From Terriglobales bacterium (GTDB lineage Bacteria > Acidobacteriota > Terriglobia > Terriglobales > Acidobacteriaceae), in the NCBI GenBank assembly GCA_035573675.1, contig DATMAB010000015.1, forward strand, positions 124,001 to 188,000: a stretch of 64,000 nucleotides of DNA, in the 5' to 3' direction. The position numbers were made by a program, and so were the translations under genes. Each line of letters starts with the position of its first letter. The stretch's first letter is position 1. Shown piece by piece: positions 22,823 to 31,654 of the stretch. The notes beneath the pieces were generated by a model that did not search any database, was not told the DNA's origin, and saw only the letters and a program-made list of their open reading frames with translations.

Positions 22823-25800
22823 ATGGCTGATTTTCTCCAAACCGTACGCGAGCGCGTGGTGATCTATGACGGCGCCATGGGCACGCAGATCCAGGAGCGC
22901 GCGCTCACGGCCGACGACTTCCAGGGCAAGGAGGGCTGTAACGAGCTGCTGGTGCTGAGCCGCCCGGACGTCATCCAGGACATCCATGCGGCGTACTTCA
23001 CGGCCGGAGCCGATGTTGTGGAAACCGACACGTTCGGGGCGACGCGCATTGTGCTGGCGGAGTATCAGCTTGAGGACCAGGTGCGGGAGATCAACCGGGC
23101 AGCGGCGCGGATCGCAAAAGAAGTCGCACGGGACTTCTCCACCAACGGGAAGCCGCGGTTCGTGGCAGGGTCGATAGGGCCGACCACCAAGCTGCCGTCG
23201 CTGGGGCACATCGGGTTCGACGAGATGGCCGCGGCCTACACCGAGCAGGCCCTGGGGCTGATTGAGGGCGGCGTGGACGTGCTGCTGATCGAGACCTCGC
23301 AGGACCTGTTGCAGGCCAAAGCGGCTCTGGCGGGCGTGTTCGACGCCATGCGGGCGGCAGGAAAGCGCCTGCCGGTGACGGTGCAGGTGACGCTCGAAGC
23401 GACCGGCACCATGCTGCTGGGGACGGAGATCGGCGCAGCGCTGACCGCGCTCGAACCCTTTGACGTGGACGTGATCGGGATGAACTGCGCCACCGGGCCG
23501 CGCGAGATGAACGACGCGGTGCGCTACCTCTGCCACAACTCCACGCGGCAGGTTTCCGTGCTGCCCAATGCGGGGCTGCCGCAGAACGTGGGCGGGAAAG
23601 CCGTCTATTCGCTGACGCCGGAAGAGCTGGCGGAGTTCCACACCCTGTTCGTGAAGGAATACGGCGTGCGCATCGTGGGAGGCTGTTGCGGGACAACGCC
23701 GCGGCACATCCGGGCGGTGGCGGAAGCGGTGGCGAACCTGGAGCCGGCAAGGCGGGAGGTGCGGCCCGCGGCGGCGGCGTCGAGCGCGTACACGTCGGTG
23801 CCGCTGGACCTCGAACCCAAACCGCTGATCGTGGCCGAGGAAATGAACACGACTACGCGGGTGGAGAGATTCCGCAACCTGGTCCGCGGCGGTCACTATG
23901 ACGACATCCTGGCGCTGGCCAAGAAGCTCGTGGCCGAGGGCTCGCACATGCTGGACCTTTGCTGCGCCATCGTGGGCGAGGACGAAAAAGGCTACATGAC
24001 GCGGGTGCTGGAGAAGATCGCTACCCGCGTGCCCGCGCCCGTGCTGGTCGACTCGACCGAAGCCGATGTCATCGAGCAGGCGCTGAAGCGCATTCCCGGG
24101 AAGGCGATCATCAATTCCATCAACCTCGAGGACGGAGAGAAGAGGACTTCGCGGGTGCTGCCCATGGCCAAGCGCTACGGCGCGGCGGTGATCGCGCTCA
24201 CCATCGACGAAGAGGGCATGGCGCTGACGGCGGAGAAGAAGACCGCCATCGCGCGACGCATCTTCGAGCTGGCGACCGGGAAGTACGGCATCCGGCCGGT
24301 GGACCTGATTTTCGACGCGTTGACGCTGCCGATTTCCACGGGGCAGGAGGAGTACCGCACGGCGGGGCGGGAGACGCTGGAAGCGGTGCGGCGCATCAAG
24401 CACGAGTTGCCCGAGGTGACGACCATCCTGGGCGTCAGCAACATCTCGTTCGGGCTGGACGTGTACGCGCGGCGGGTGTTGAACAGCGTGTTCATGCACG
24501 AGGCGGTGAACCACGGACTGGATATCGCGATCGTTAACTATTCCAAGATCTACCCGTTGTACAAGATCCCTGAAGCAGAAGTGGAGATTGCGCGAAAGCT
24601 GATTTACTACGACACATCGGCGGGGGATCCGCTGGCCAACTACCTGGCTTACTTCGCCGGGCATCAGAAGACGCAGGAAGTGGCGCCGGTGGACGTGGTG
24701 CACCTCGAGGTGGAAGACCGGCTGAAGCACTGCATCATCCATGGCGAGAAGGCGATCGGCGAGGGCGCGGCGCGCCAGACGCTGGAACAGGTGCTGGACG
24801 AAGCGCTGAGCAGATACACGCCGCTGGACCTGATTAACAACGTGCTGCTGGACGCCATGCGCACGGTGGGCGACCTGTTCGGGGCGCGCAAGATGCAACT
24901 GCCTTCGGTGCTGGATTCGGCCTCGGTGATGAAGCAGGCCGTGGCCTACCTGGAGCCGAAGATGGAGCGCGCCGCCGGGTCGCAGAAGGGAACCATCGTG
25001 CTGGCGACGGTGAAGGGCGACGTCCATGACATCGGCAAGAATCTGGTGGACATCATCCTGACGAACAACGGCTACCGGGTGGTGAACCTGGGCATCAAGC
25101 AGCCGGCGGACTCGATCATCGCGGCGGCACTGGAGCACCAGGCGGACGCCATCGGGCTCTCCGGGCTGCTGGTGAAGTCCACGGTGGAGATGAAGTACGT
25201 GCTGGAGGACCTGGAGCGGCAGAAGCTGGAATTTCCGGTGATCTGCGGGGGCGCGGCCCTGACGCGCAAGTACGTGGAAGACGATCTGCGCCGGGAGTAT
25301 TCGAACGGCGTGTTCTACGGCGAGGACGCCTTCGGCGGACTGCGCCTGATGGACGACCTGACGGCCAGCGACGGCTCGCGGCAGGCACGCCTGGCCGAGG
25401 GACGCACGCGCAAGGAGGCGGCGCGCGCTGCAGTGGCGGTGGCTGAGGCGCCGGCGGAACGCTCGAAGGCCGTGCGCGCGGACGTGGAGATCCCCGCGCC
25501 GGCGTTCTTCGGCCGGAAAGTGAGGAAGGACTTTGACCTGAGTGAAGTCTTCCGCTACATCAACGAAACCGCTTTGTTCAAGAACCAGTGGCAGCTGAAG
25601 ACGGCGTCGGCTGCGGACTATCAGAAGCTGGTGGAAACGAAATACCGGCCCACGCTGGAGAGGCTGCAGCAGGAAGTGATGGCTGCCGGCTGGTTCGAGC
25701 CCAAAGCCGTGTATGGCTGGTTTCCGTGCCAGAGCAACGGAAACGACGTGATTCTATATGAGCCGCAGGATGAGCGGAGGGAGCTGTTGCGCTTCACCTT

Positions 25801-26281
25801 CCCCAGGCAGAAAGAAGGCCGCCGGTTGTCGATTGCGGATTTCTTTGCAGCCCAGGATTCCGGGCGGAAAGATGTCATCGGTGTCTCGGTGGTGACGATC
25901 GGCGCGCGTGCGTCGGAGGAATGCCACCGGCTGTTCGAGCACGGCGAGTACACCCGCTATCTCTACCTGCACGGTCTGAGCGTGGAGACGGCGGAAGCGC
26001 TGGCCGAGCTGCTGCACAAGCAGATGCGGGCGGAGCTGGGCATCGGGAAGGACGACGCGGAGCGCATCACCGACCTGTTCCACCAGAAGTATCGCGGCTC
26101 GCGCTACTCGTTCGGCTACCCGGCGTGTCCGAACCTGGAAGACCAGACCAAGATCTTCGAGCTGCTCGACCCGGAGCACACCATCGGGGTGCGGATGACC
26201 TCCGGCTTCCAACTCGAGCCGGAGCAAAGCACGTCAGCCATCGTGGTGCACCATCCGGAGGCCAAGTACTTCGTGGTGTAA
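22823..26281 (+). CDS. metH: Cobalamin-dependent methionine synthase
   Basis: 1152 aa, four modules. Homocysteine-binding barrel, residues 1 to about 310, with zinc cysteines in GMNCATGP and GGCCGTTPRHI. Methyl-THF barrel, about 335-610 (MNTTTRVERFRNLV, SVILGVSN-like region). Helical cap and B12 domain, about 640-870, with the His ligand in DVHDIGKNLVDIIL. SAM-binding reactivation domain, about 900-1152 (RYSFGYPACPNLEDQTKIFE). All modules look intact. No ribosome site precedes ATG 22823, which lies in the heptamer phase. The SAM riboswitch 0.5 kb upstream probably regulated it before, or still does through read-through. Confidence 0.97.
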   Translation: MADFLQTVRERVVIYDGAMGTQIQERALTADDFQGKEGCNELLVLSRPDVIQDIHAAYFTAGADVVETDTFGATRIVLAEYQLEDQVREINRAAARIAKEVARDFSTNGKPRFVAGSIGPTTKLPSLGHIGFDEMAAAYTEQALGLIEGGVDVLLIETSQDLLQAKAALAGVFDAMRAAGKRLPVTVQVTLEATGTMLLGTEIGAALTALEPFDVDVIGMNCATGPREMNDAVRYLCHNSTRQVSVLPNAGLPQNVGGKAVYSLTPEELAEFHTLFVKEYGVRIVGGCCGTTPRHIRAVAEAVANLEPARREVRPAAAASSAYTSVPLDLEPKPLIVAEEMNTTTRVERFRNLVRGGHYDDILALAKKLVAEGSHMLDLCCAIVGEDEKGYMTRVLEKIATRVPAPVLVDSTEADVIEQALKRIPGKAIINSINLEDGEKRTSRVLPMAKRYGAAVIALTIDEEGMALTAEKKTAIARRIFELATGKYGIRPVDLIFDALTLPISTGQEEYRTAGRETLEAVRRIKHELPEVTTILGVSNISFGLDVYARRVLNSVFMHEAVNHGLDIAIVNYSKIYPLYKIPEAEVEIARKLIYYDTSAGDPLANYLAYFAGHQKTQEVAPVDVVHLEVEDRLKHCIIHGEKAIGEGAARQTLEQVLDEALSRYTPLDLINNVLLDAMRTVGDLFGARKMQLPSVLDSASVMKQAVAYLEPKMERAAGSQKGTIVLATVKGDVHDIGKNLVDIILTNNGYRVVNLGIKQPADSIIAAALEHQADAIGLSGLLVKSTVEMKYVLEDLERQKLEFPVICGGAALTRKYVEDDLRREYSNGVFYGEDAFGGLRLMDDLTASDGSRQARLAEGRTRKEAARAAVAVAEAPAERSKAVRADVEIPAPAFFGRKVRKDFDLSEVFRYINETALFKNQWQLKTASAADYQKLVETKYRPTLERLQQEVMAAGWFEPKAVYGWFPCQSNGNDVILYEPQDERRELLRFTFPRQKEGRRLSIADFFAAQDSGRKDVIGVSVVTIGARASEECHRLFEHGEYTRYLYLHGLSVETAEALAELLHKQMRAELGIGKDDAERITDLFHQKYRGSRYSFGYPACPNLEDQTKIFELLDPEHTIGVRMTSGFQLEPEQSTSAIVVHHPEAKYFVV

Positions 26282-26427
26282 GCGCGGAGCTTCTGCGCAC
26301 CGTGCGGCGTCAGGTCGGGGCGGGGTTTTTTCGTTCGTGGAAATCCGAAACTCCAGCACCCTTGCCAGCCTTCTGGAAGTTGCGCTTGCGGACTTCGTTT
26401 ACCGCGGAGAAGAGGGAGGAAACTAGC

Positions 26428-26517
26428 TGGCGGAGAGGGAGAGATTCGAACTCTCGATACCCTTTCGGGTATGTCCGCTTTCGAGGCGGATCGTTTCAAC
26501 CACTCACGCACCTCTCC
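26428..26517 (-). tRNA. tRNA-Ser(CGA)
   Basis: 90 nt with encoded CCA (26428-26430). Acceptor GGAGAGG/CCTCTCC, anticodon loop CTCGAAA (CGA), long variable arm TACCC GAAA GGGTA, T arm GAGAG TTCGAAT CTCTC: a class II serine tRNA. Confidence 0.97.
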
Positions 26518-26528
26518 GCGTGAAAAGC

Positions 26529-26563
26529 AGTGGTCCGTGGCCGGGGTCCGTGGCCAGTGACCG
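26529..26563. repeat. Degenerate GTGGCC-type repeat
   Basis: GGTCCGTGGCC occurs twice, 13 bases apart, followed by CAGTGACC. It is a weaker relative of the strict heptamer arrays, just beyond tRNA-Ser. Confidence 0.5.
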
Positions 26564-26614
26564 TCGAATTTTTGTTGTCCTGCCCTCAGGGTGGTCATCC
26601 CCGAAGGAGGAGCT

Positions 26615-27103
26615 TCATTTTGTGCCCGTTTTCTGCTCCTGGCGGCGGCCGGCGAAAAAAGCCTTCAGGAGGGCGGCGCAGCGTCCCTCGAGCACCCCGG
26701 AAGCGACCGCCATCTTGTGGTTGAGCTTGGGGTGATTCAGGACGGTGGTGACCGAGCGCACGGCGCCAGCCTTGGGATCGTCGGCCCCGTAGACCAGGCG
26801 CTGCAGCCGGGCCAGCACCAGCGCGCCCGCGCACATCGGGCACGGCTCGATTGTAACAAACATCGCGCAATCCTCGAGGCGGTAGTTGCCGAGGTGGCGG
26901 GCGGCGTCGCGCAGGGCGACGATCTCGGCATGGGCGCTGGGATCGGCATCGGTGAGATTGCGGTTGCAGCCCCGGCCGATCACCTTGCCGTCGCAGACCA
27001 CCACCGCGCCCACTGGGACCTCGCCCAGGGCCTGGGCACGCAGGGCTTCGCGCAGCGCCTCCTCCATGAAGAGTTCGTCGGCAACCGTGCGGCGCGCGGG
27101 CAT
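26615..27103 (-). CDS. tadA: tRNA adenosine(34) deaminase TadA
   Basis: 162 aa. Zinc deaminase with HAEIVALRDAAR (zinc His and catalytic Glu) and PCPMCAGALVLARL (two zinc Cys), plus NHPKLNHKMAVASGVLEG near the end, as in TadA. It converts A34 to inosine in tRNA-Arg(ACG), and that tRNA is present at 53.3 kb in this window. ATG 27103 gives the normal N-terminus; no strong ribosome site is seen. Confidence 0.95.
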   Translation of the reverse strand: MPARRTVADELFMEEALREALRAQALGEVPVGAVVVCDGKVIGRGCNRNLTDADPSAHAEIVALRDAARHLGNYRLEDCAMFVTIEPCPMCAGALVLARLQRLVYGADDPKAGAVRSVTTVLNHPKLNHKMAVASGVLEGRCAALLKAFFAGRRQEQKTGTK

Positions 27104-27137
27104 GACGGTAGAGGATATAGCAGGGAACAGACTTCCG

Positions 27138-27232
27138 TGCATCTGGTCATGTAGTCATCTGGTCATCGCGTCATCTGAACACCCTGGATGTCGAGATGAC
27201 AGAATCACCCGATGACCACATGACCACATGAG
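27138..27232. repeat. Period-8 inverted array, copy 1
   Basis: GTCAT begins at 27146, 27154, 27162 and 27170 (period 8), then ATGAC occurs at 27196, 27212 and 27220 (period 8 for the last two). The segment 27170-27224 is repeated at 27421-27475 with 3 differences in 55 bases. GTCATCT and AGATGAC inside it form a 7-bp inverted repeat. Confidence 0.8.
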
Positions 27233-27363
27233 GCTCTGTTCACATCCGCAACCGGGGTTTGGGCAGGAAATGGCGGAAAACCAAGGTCCCTCGGGCCCGC
27301 TCGGTCCGCGTCGCTCCCTCGCGGGCCCTCGGGATGACAATTCATTTGGGGAGGGGCGCTTAC

Positions 27364-27383
27364 GGCGCGGCTGAAGCCGCGCC
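27364..27383. repeat. Perfect hairpin between the two period-8 arrays
   Basis: GGCGCGGCT, GA, AGCCGCGCC: a 9-bp stem without a T run, in the 376-bp gap between tadA and the agmatine deiminase gene. The rest of that gap holds only the two arrays and an imperfect GGGCCCGC/GCGGGCCC repeat; no gene is seen. Confidence 0.6.
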
Positions 27384-27412
27384 CTTTCAAGACAGGATGT
27401 CAACAGAACCGG

Positions 27413-27476
27413 GTCATCTCGTCATCTGAACAACTTGGATGTTGAGATGACAGAATCACCCGATGACCACATGACT
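27413..27476. repeat. Period-8 inverted array, copy 2
   Basis: GTCAT at 27413 and 27421, then the 55-base segment shared with copy 1, ending in ATGACCAC ATGAC. It ends four bases before the agmatine deiminase stop codon region. Confidence 0.8.
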
Positions 27477-27479
27477 GCA

Positions 27480-28553
27480 TCAGGTCAAGGGTTGTTGCTG
27501 GGTCATGCAGTGAATAGCACCAAGTCCCCAGATGAAATCGCCGCAGTAGATGGGGACGATGCGGCGGCCGGGAAAGAGCGAGGCCAGAAGGTCGAGCGCC
27601 ACGCGGTCATTGGGATCGTTAAAGACAGGGACGAGCACGGCGCGATTGGCGATATAGAAGTTGGCGTAGCTGGCGGGCAAGCGCTGGCCGCGGAAGACGA
27701 CGGGCGCAGGCAGGGGCAACTTGACGACCTGCAGCGGACGGCCCTGCTGGTCGGTCATGCGGCGGAGGCGGCGAAGGTTCTCCGCCAGCGGGAGATGGTT
27801 GACATCGGCGGGATCGGGTTCCCAGGCAGCGAGGACGGTGCGGGGCGCAACGAAGCGGGCGATGTCGTCCACGTGGCCGTGGGTATCGTCGCCGGCGATG
27901 CCGCGGCCAAGCCAGAGGACCTTATGCACACCCAGCCAGTCCCGCAGGAACTGTTCTACTTGTTCGCGCGACAAGCCGGGGTTGCGAGCCTGTACCGGGC
28001 TGAGCAGGCATTCTTCCGTGGTGAGCAGAGCGCCGCGGCCGTTGACGTCGATGGAGCCGCCCTCGAGCACGATGGGTTGCGTACGGCCGCCGATTTGCGT
28101 CACCGGCCGGAAGGCAGGCACGCGCAAGCGGCGGGCGATGCGCGAAGGAACGCGGTCGTCCTGCTGCCAGTTCGAATACTTCGCCCAGGCGCTGAAGCGC
28201 CAGTCGGTGAGCGCAAGCCGGGGCGGGCTGCGACGGGTGAGAAAGATAGGGCCGCAATCACGGGTCCAGCCGCGATTTGTCGGGCAGCGATGGAAGCGCA
28301 GGTTGCGGAGGGGAACATGCGCATCGCGCAGGATTCGGCGGGCGCTGGTTTCCGAGGCAGCATTGTTCACCAGAATCTCGACGCGCTCGGAGGAAGCCAG
28401 GGCGCGAACGATTTCGGCGTAGACCCAGGGGATGGCGGCGAACTTGCCCGGCCAGTCGGGAGTGTGGTGCGGCCACGCGATCCAGGTGGCGGCATGGGGC
28501 TCCCACTCGGCGGGCATGCGGTAGCCGAGAGCGGCGGGCAATCTGGCGGCCAT
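27480..28553 (-). CDS. aguA: Agmatine deiminase
   Basis: 357 aa of the guanidino-group-modifying family. Start RMPAEWEPHAATWIAWPH; NRGWTRDCGPIFLTRR; the His/Asp pair in GDDTHGHVDDIARF; the nucleophilic Cys in GLGAIHCMTQQQP near the C-terminus. It turns agmatine into N-carbamoylputrescine and ammonia. The ATG at 28553 comes two bases after the stop of the amidase gene, so the two are translated together and do consecutive steps. Confidence 0.95.
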   Translation of the reverse strand: MAARLPAALGYRMPAEWEPHAATWIAWPHHTPDWPGKFAAIPWVYAEIVRALASSERVEILVNNAASETSARRILRDAHVPLRNLRFHRCPTNRGWTRDCGPIFLTRRSPPRLALTDWRFSAWAKYSNWQQDDRVPSRIARRLRVPAFRPVTQIGGRTQPIVLEGGSIDVNGRGALLTTEECLLSPVQARNPGLSREQVEQFLRDWLGVHKVLWLGRGIAGDDTHGHVDDIARFVAPRTVLAAWEPDPADVNHLPLAENLRRLRRMTDQQGRPLQVVKLPLPAPVVFRGQRLPASYANFYIANRAVLVPVFNDPNDRVALDLLASLFPGRRIVPIYCGDFIWGLGAIHCMTQQQPLT

Positions 28554-28555
28554 TG

Positions 28556-29455
28556 CTAGTCGATGAGCCTTTGCGAGATGCCAGCGTAGGTGTCGATGCG
28601 ACGGTCGCGCAGGAAGGGCCAGTTGCGACGCACGTCCTCGAGCTGCTTCAAGTCCACTTCGCCGAGGAGGATGGCTTCGCGGTCGGCGGGAGCTTCGGCG
28701 ACGATTTGGCCGAAGGGGTCGGCAAGAAAGGATCCGCCCCAAAACTCGAGGCCCTGCCCGGGAGCTGCGTTGCCGTTGACGTTTCCGGTCTCGTGCCCTA
28801 CGCGGTTTACCGCCGCCACGTAGACGCCGTTGGCGATGGCGTGAGCGCGCTGGATGGTACGCCAGGCGTCGTGTTGCGCTTTGCCGGATTCCGCTTTTTC
28901 GACTGGATGCCAGCCGATGGCGGTGGGATAGAAGAGCACATGCGCTCCCTGCAGCGCCGTGAGCCGCGCGCCCTCCGGATACCACTGGTCCCAGCAGACC
29001 AGGGTGCCGATCTTGCCGTAGCGCGTAGGGAAAGCGCGAAAGCCGAGGTCGCCGGGCGTGAAGTAAAACTTTTCGTAGTAGAGCGGGTCGTCGGGGATAT
29101 GCATCTTGCGGTAGAGGCCCACCAGCGCGCCGTCGGCGTCGAAGACAACGGCAGTGTTGTGATAGACGCCGGGCGCGCGTCGTTCGAATACCGAACCTAT
29201 GATCACCGTCCCTGTTTGCTTGGCGGCGGCGGCAAGCTTTTCTGTGGTGGGGCCGGGCACGGGCTCAGCGAGGTCGAACAAGGCGGCGTCCTCGCGCTGG
29301 CAGAAATACTGCGTGCGGAAAAGCTCGGGCAGGCAAATGACCTGGGCTCCCTGGCCGGCGGCTTCCCGGAGGCGGTCCAGGGCATGAGCGAGGTTCTTTT
29401 CCGGATCGGGGCCGGCGGAGAGCTGGAGAAGTCCGACAGTGAAGCGTTCTGTCAT
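28556..29455 (-). CDS. aguB: N-carbamoylputrescine amidase
   Basis: 299-aa nitrilase-fold amidase with the full Glu-Lys-Cys triad: Glu in CLPELFRTQYF, Lys in YRKMHIPDD, Cys in LVCWDQWYPEGARL. The segment DDPLYYEKFYFTPGD is typical of N-carbamoylputrescine amidases. It makes putrescine, CO2 and ammonia. ATG 29455 is the first codon with family resemblance (MTERFTVGLLQLS). The longer open frame upstream overlaps the divergent peptidase gene and is not believed. Confidence 0.95.
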   Translation of the reverse strand: MTERFTVGLLQLSAGPDPEKNLAHALDRLREAAGQGAQVICLPELFRTQYFCQREDAALFDLAEPVPGPTTEKLAAAAKQTGTVIIGSVFERRAPGVYHNTAVVFDADGALVGLYRKMHIPDDPLYYEKFYFTPGDLGFRAFPTRYGKIGTLVCWDQWYPEGARLTALQGAHVLFYPTAIGWHPVEKAESGKAQHDAWRTIQRAHAIANGVYVAAVNRVGHETGNVNGNAAPGQGLEFWGGSFLADPFGQIVAEAPADREAILLGEVDLKQLEDVRRNWPFLRDRRIDTYAGISQRLID

Positions 29456-29600
29456 CGAAGCGACGATAGCATAGCATCGGCAATCGGATGAGTTGATCTG
29501 CGAACTGCGAACGGCTACGTGCGAGGAGCGGCGCTTGGGGCGTTGACGGGTGCGGCCGGACGCTGTAGCTTTCAGAGTTCGTTGTGCGAGGCGGAACTCC

Positions 29601-30488
29601 ATGAAGACGCGCTGGGCGTTGCCCGGAGTGGCGCTGCTGTTGTGCGCCGTGGCGGCGGGACAGAAAGACCGCGGCCCCAAGGTCTACATCTCGGTGGACA
29701 TGGAGGGGGTTGCGGGCGTAGTGGATGAAACCCAGACTTCACCTGCCGGGCGCGACTACGCTGTGGGCAGGAGGCTGATGATTGCGGAAGCCAACGCGGC
29801 CATCGCGGCAGCGTTCGAAGCAGGAGCCACTGAGGTGGTGGTGAACGACTCGCATTGGGACCAGACCAATCTCCTGCCCGACCAGGTCGACAGTCGCGCT
29901 ACTTTGATCACCGGGGCGCCCAAGCCCTTCGGCATGATGCAGGGCCTGGACAACTCATTTGCGGCCGCGATCTTCATCGGTTATCACGCGCGCGGTTCGA
30001 CGGCGGACGCGGTGATCGACCACACCTATAGCGACCAGCTCAAGCATGTGCGCCTGAACGGACGCGAGGTCGGCGAATACGGACTGAACGCTGCTCTGGC
30101 CGGACACTACGGCGTGCCGGTGGTTTTTGTCTCCGGCGACCAGGCACTCAGCGAGCAGGCACGGGAGTTCATCCCGGGCGTTGAGGTGCTGGCCGTGAAG
30201 GAGGGTATCGGGAGGACAGCGGCGCGCACCATGCATCCCGAGGAAGCACGAAAAGCCATCGCGGCGGGCATCAGGACAGCCATGGCTCGCCGTGCGCAGA
30301 TTGCGCCCGTACGGCTCAGCCAGCCGGTCACGCTGGAAGTCGAGCTGGCAAGCTCCCGCCAGGCGGATTCCTGCATGATGGTCCCCGGCATGAAGCGGGT
30401 GAGCGGACGAGTGGTGAGTTACACCGCGCCGGACATGGCCGTGGCGTATCAGGTGTCGCGACTGATTTCGCGTCTTGCCGGAAGTTAG
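29601..30488 (+). CDS. M55-family D-aminopeptidase-like protein, exported
   Basis: 295 aa. Signal peptide (MKTRWALPGVALLLCAVAAG), then the M55/DppA fold: VYISVDMEGVAGVV (metal Asp and Glu), VVVNDSHWDQTNLL, IFIGYHARGSTADAVIDHTY (metal His). DppA-type enzymes release D-amino acids from short peptides; the signal peptide puts this one outside the cytoplasm, so cell-wall peptides are a plausible substrate. Its stop is 29 bases before the preferred start of the deoxyhypusine-synthase-like gene. Confidence 0.88.
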   Translation: MKTRWALPGVALLLCAVAAGQKDRGPKVYISVDMEGVAGVVDETQTSPAGRDYAVGRRLMIAEANAAIAAAFEAGATEVVVNDSHWDQTNLLPDQVDSRATLITGAPKPFGMMQGLDNSFAAAIFIGYHARGSTADAVIDHTYSDQLKHVRLNGREVGEYGLNAALAGHYGVPVVFVSGDQALSEQAREFIPGVEVLAVKEGIGRTAARTMHPEEARKAIAAGIRTAMARRAQIAPVRLSQPVTLEVELASSRQADSCMMVPGMKRVSGRVVSYTAPDMAVAYQVSRLISRLAGS

Positions 30489-30517
30489 TGCACTACAGAG
30501 ATCAAGAGAGGAACGAA

Positions 30518-31591
30518 TTGAAGAAGAAACCCAACCAGGGGCACGGGGTGGAACGCAAGCTGCATGATCCGGTGGAAGACCGGCTGATTCCGGTGTATCC
30601 GTTGGATCTTTCCAGGGCGCGCACTGTGGACGACCTCTTGCGCGGCATGGCGGACACCGCCTTCACCGGCCGGCAGTTGGGCGAGGCGGCAGACGTGCTC
30701 GAGGCCATGGCGCGCGACAAGGACTGCTTCGTGGTGATGACGCTGGCCGGTGCCCTGACCGTCGCCAAGCAGGGGCTGGTGATCTGCGACCTCATCGACC
30801 ACGGCATCGTGCATGCCATTGTTTCCACCGGTGCCTTGATGGCGCATGGGCTGGTCGAGGCCACGGGGCGTTCCCACTTTCGCTGGAACACGGAGGTGAG
30901 TGACGAGGAGCTGTACCAAGCCGGCTACAACCGCGTCTACGACACGCTGGAGCCGGAGAAGAATCTGGACGATGTCGAGGCCCTGGTGTTCGAAGTCCTG
31001 GAGAAGTGGAACCCGAAGGAGATCCTGTGCTCGTGGAGGCTGAACCAGGCGATCGGCGCGCATCTGGACAAACATGCCAAGGGACGCGGCATCCTGAAGT
31101 CGGCGTTTCGGAAGAAGGTGCCGGTGTTCGTTCCGGCGTTCACGGATTCGGAGCTGGGGCTGGATGTGGCGCTGGCCAACCGCATCCGGCGGCGCGACGG
31201 CAAGCCGGCGCTGCGCTTCGATTCCTTCCTCGACCTGGAGCATTTCACCGAAACCCTGCTGGGGCAGAAGAAGCTGGGCATCTTTACCATCGGCGGCGGA
31301 GTGCCGCGCAACTGGGCGCAACAGTTCGGACCCTACGTCGAACTGATGCACCGCCGCGCCGGCGAGAACGTCCCCATCAAGCGCTATCACTACGGCGTGC
31401 GCATCTGCCCGGAACCGGTCTATTGGGGCGGGCTTTCCGGCAGCCCGTACAGCGAGGCGGTGTCGTGGGGCAAGTTCGTACCGCCGGCCGAAGGCGGACG
31501 ATTCGGCGAGGTCTTTGTGGACGCCACCGTCGGGTTGCCCATCATCGTGGCGGCTGTGCTGGAGCGGCTGGGGAAAAAGAAAAAGGCGTAG
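30518..31591 (+). CDS. Deoxyhypusine-synthase-like enzyme, probable homospermidine synthase
   Basis: 357 aa of the deoxyhypusine synthase fold. NAD-binding pieces VVMTLAGALTVAKQGLVICD and GIFTIGGGVPRNWAQQ, and the lysine that carries the aminobutyl group in SEAVSWGKFV (Lys319) are kept. Bacteria lack eIF5A hypusination, and several bacterial homologues transfer the aminobutyl group to putrescine, making homospermidine. The putrescine-making genes aguAB 1-2 kb away support that reading. TTG 30518, with AGAGAGG before it, is preferred over GTG 30488. Confidence 0.85.
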   Translation: MKKKPNQGHGVERKLHDPVEDRLIPVYPLDLSRARTVDDLLRGMADTAFTGRQLGEAADVLEAMARDKDCFVVMTLAGALTVAKQGLVICDLIDHGIVHAIVSTGALMAHGLVEATGRSHFRWNTEVSDEELYQAGYNRVYDTLEPEKNLDDVEALVFEVLEKWNPKEILCSWRLNQAIGAHLDKHAKGRGILKSAFRKKVPVFVPAFTDSELGLDVALANRIRRRDGKPALRFDSFLDLEHFTETLLGQKKLGIFTIGGGVPRNWAQQFGPYVELMHRRAGENVPIKRYHYGVRICPEPVYWGGLSGSPYSEAVSWGKFVPPAEGGRFGEVFVDATVGLPIIVAAVLERLGKKKKA

Positions 31592-31654
31592 TTTCCAGTT
31601 TCGAGTTTCAAGATTCCGAACTGGCGGAGTATCAAGGCAGACTGGCCGAGTCGT

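Noticed and set aside
22796-25138. 780-codon open frame antisense to metH
   Set aside because: Metal-rich but patternless composition (His/Arg/Leu runs) and complete overlap with metH, which has all its motifs. The same holds for the large antisense frames opposite glnA (33951-35462), icd (38749-40599), sdhA (46400-48505), the dipeptidase and sdhB (43980-45950) and the TPR gene (14228-15913).
26282-26427. Terminator after metH at the GGGGTTTTTT run
   Set aside because: The T run is clear, but I could not find a convincing stem directly before it.
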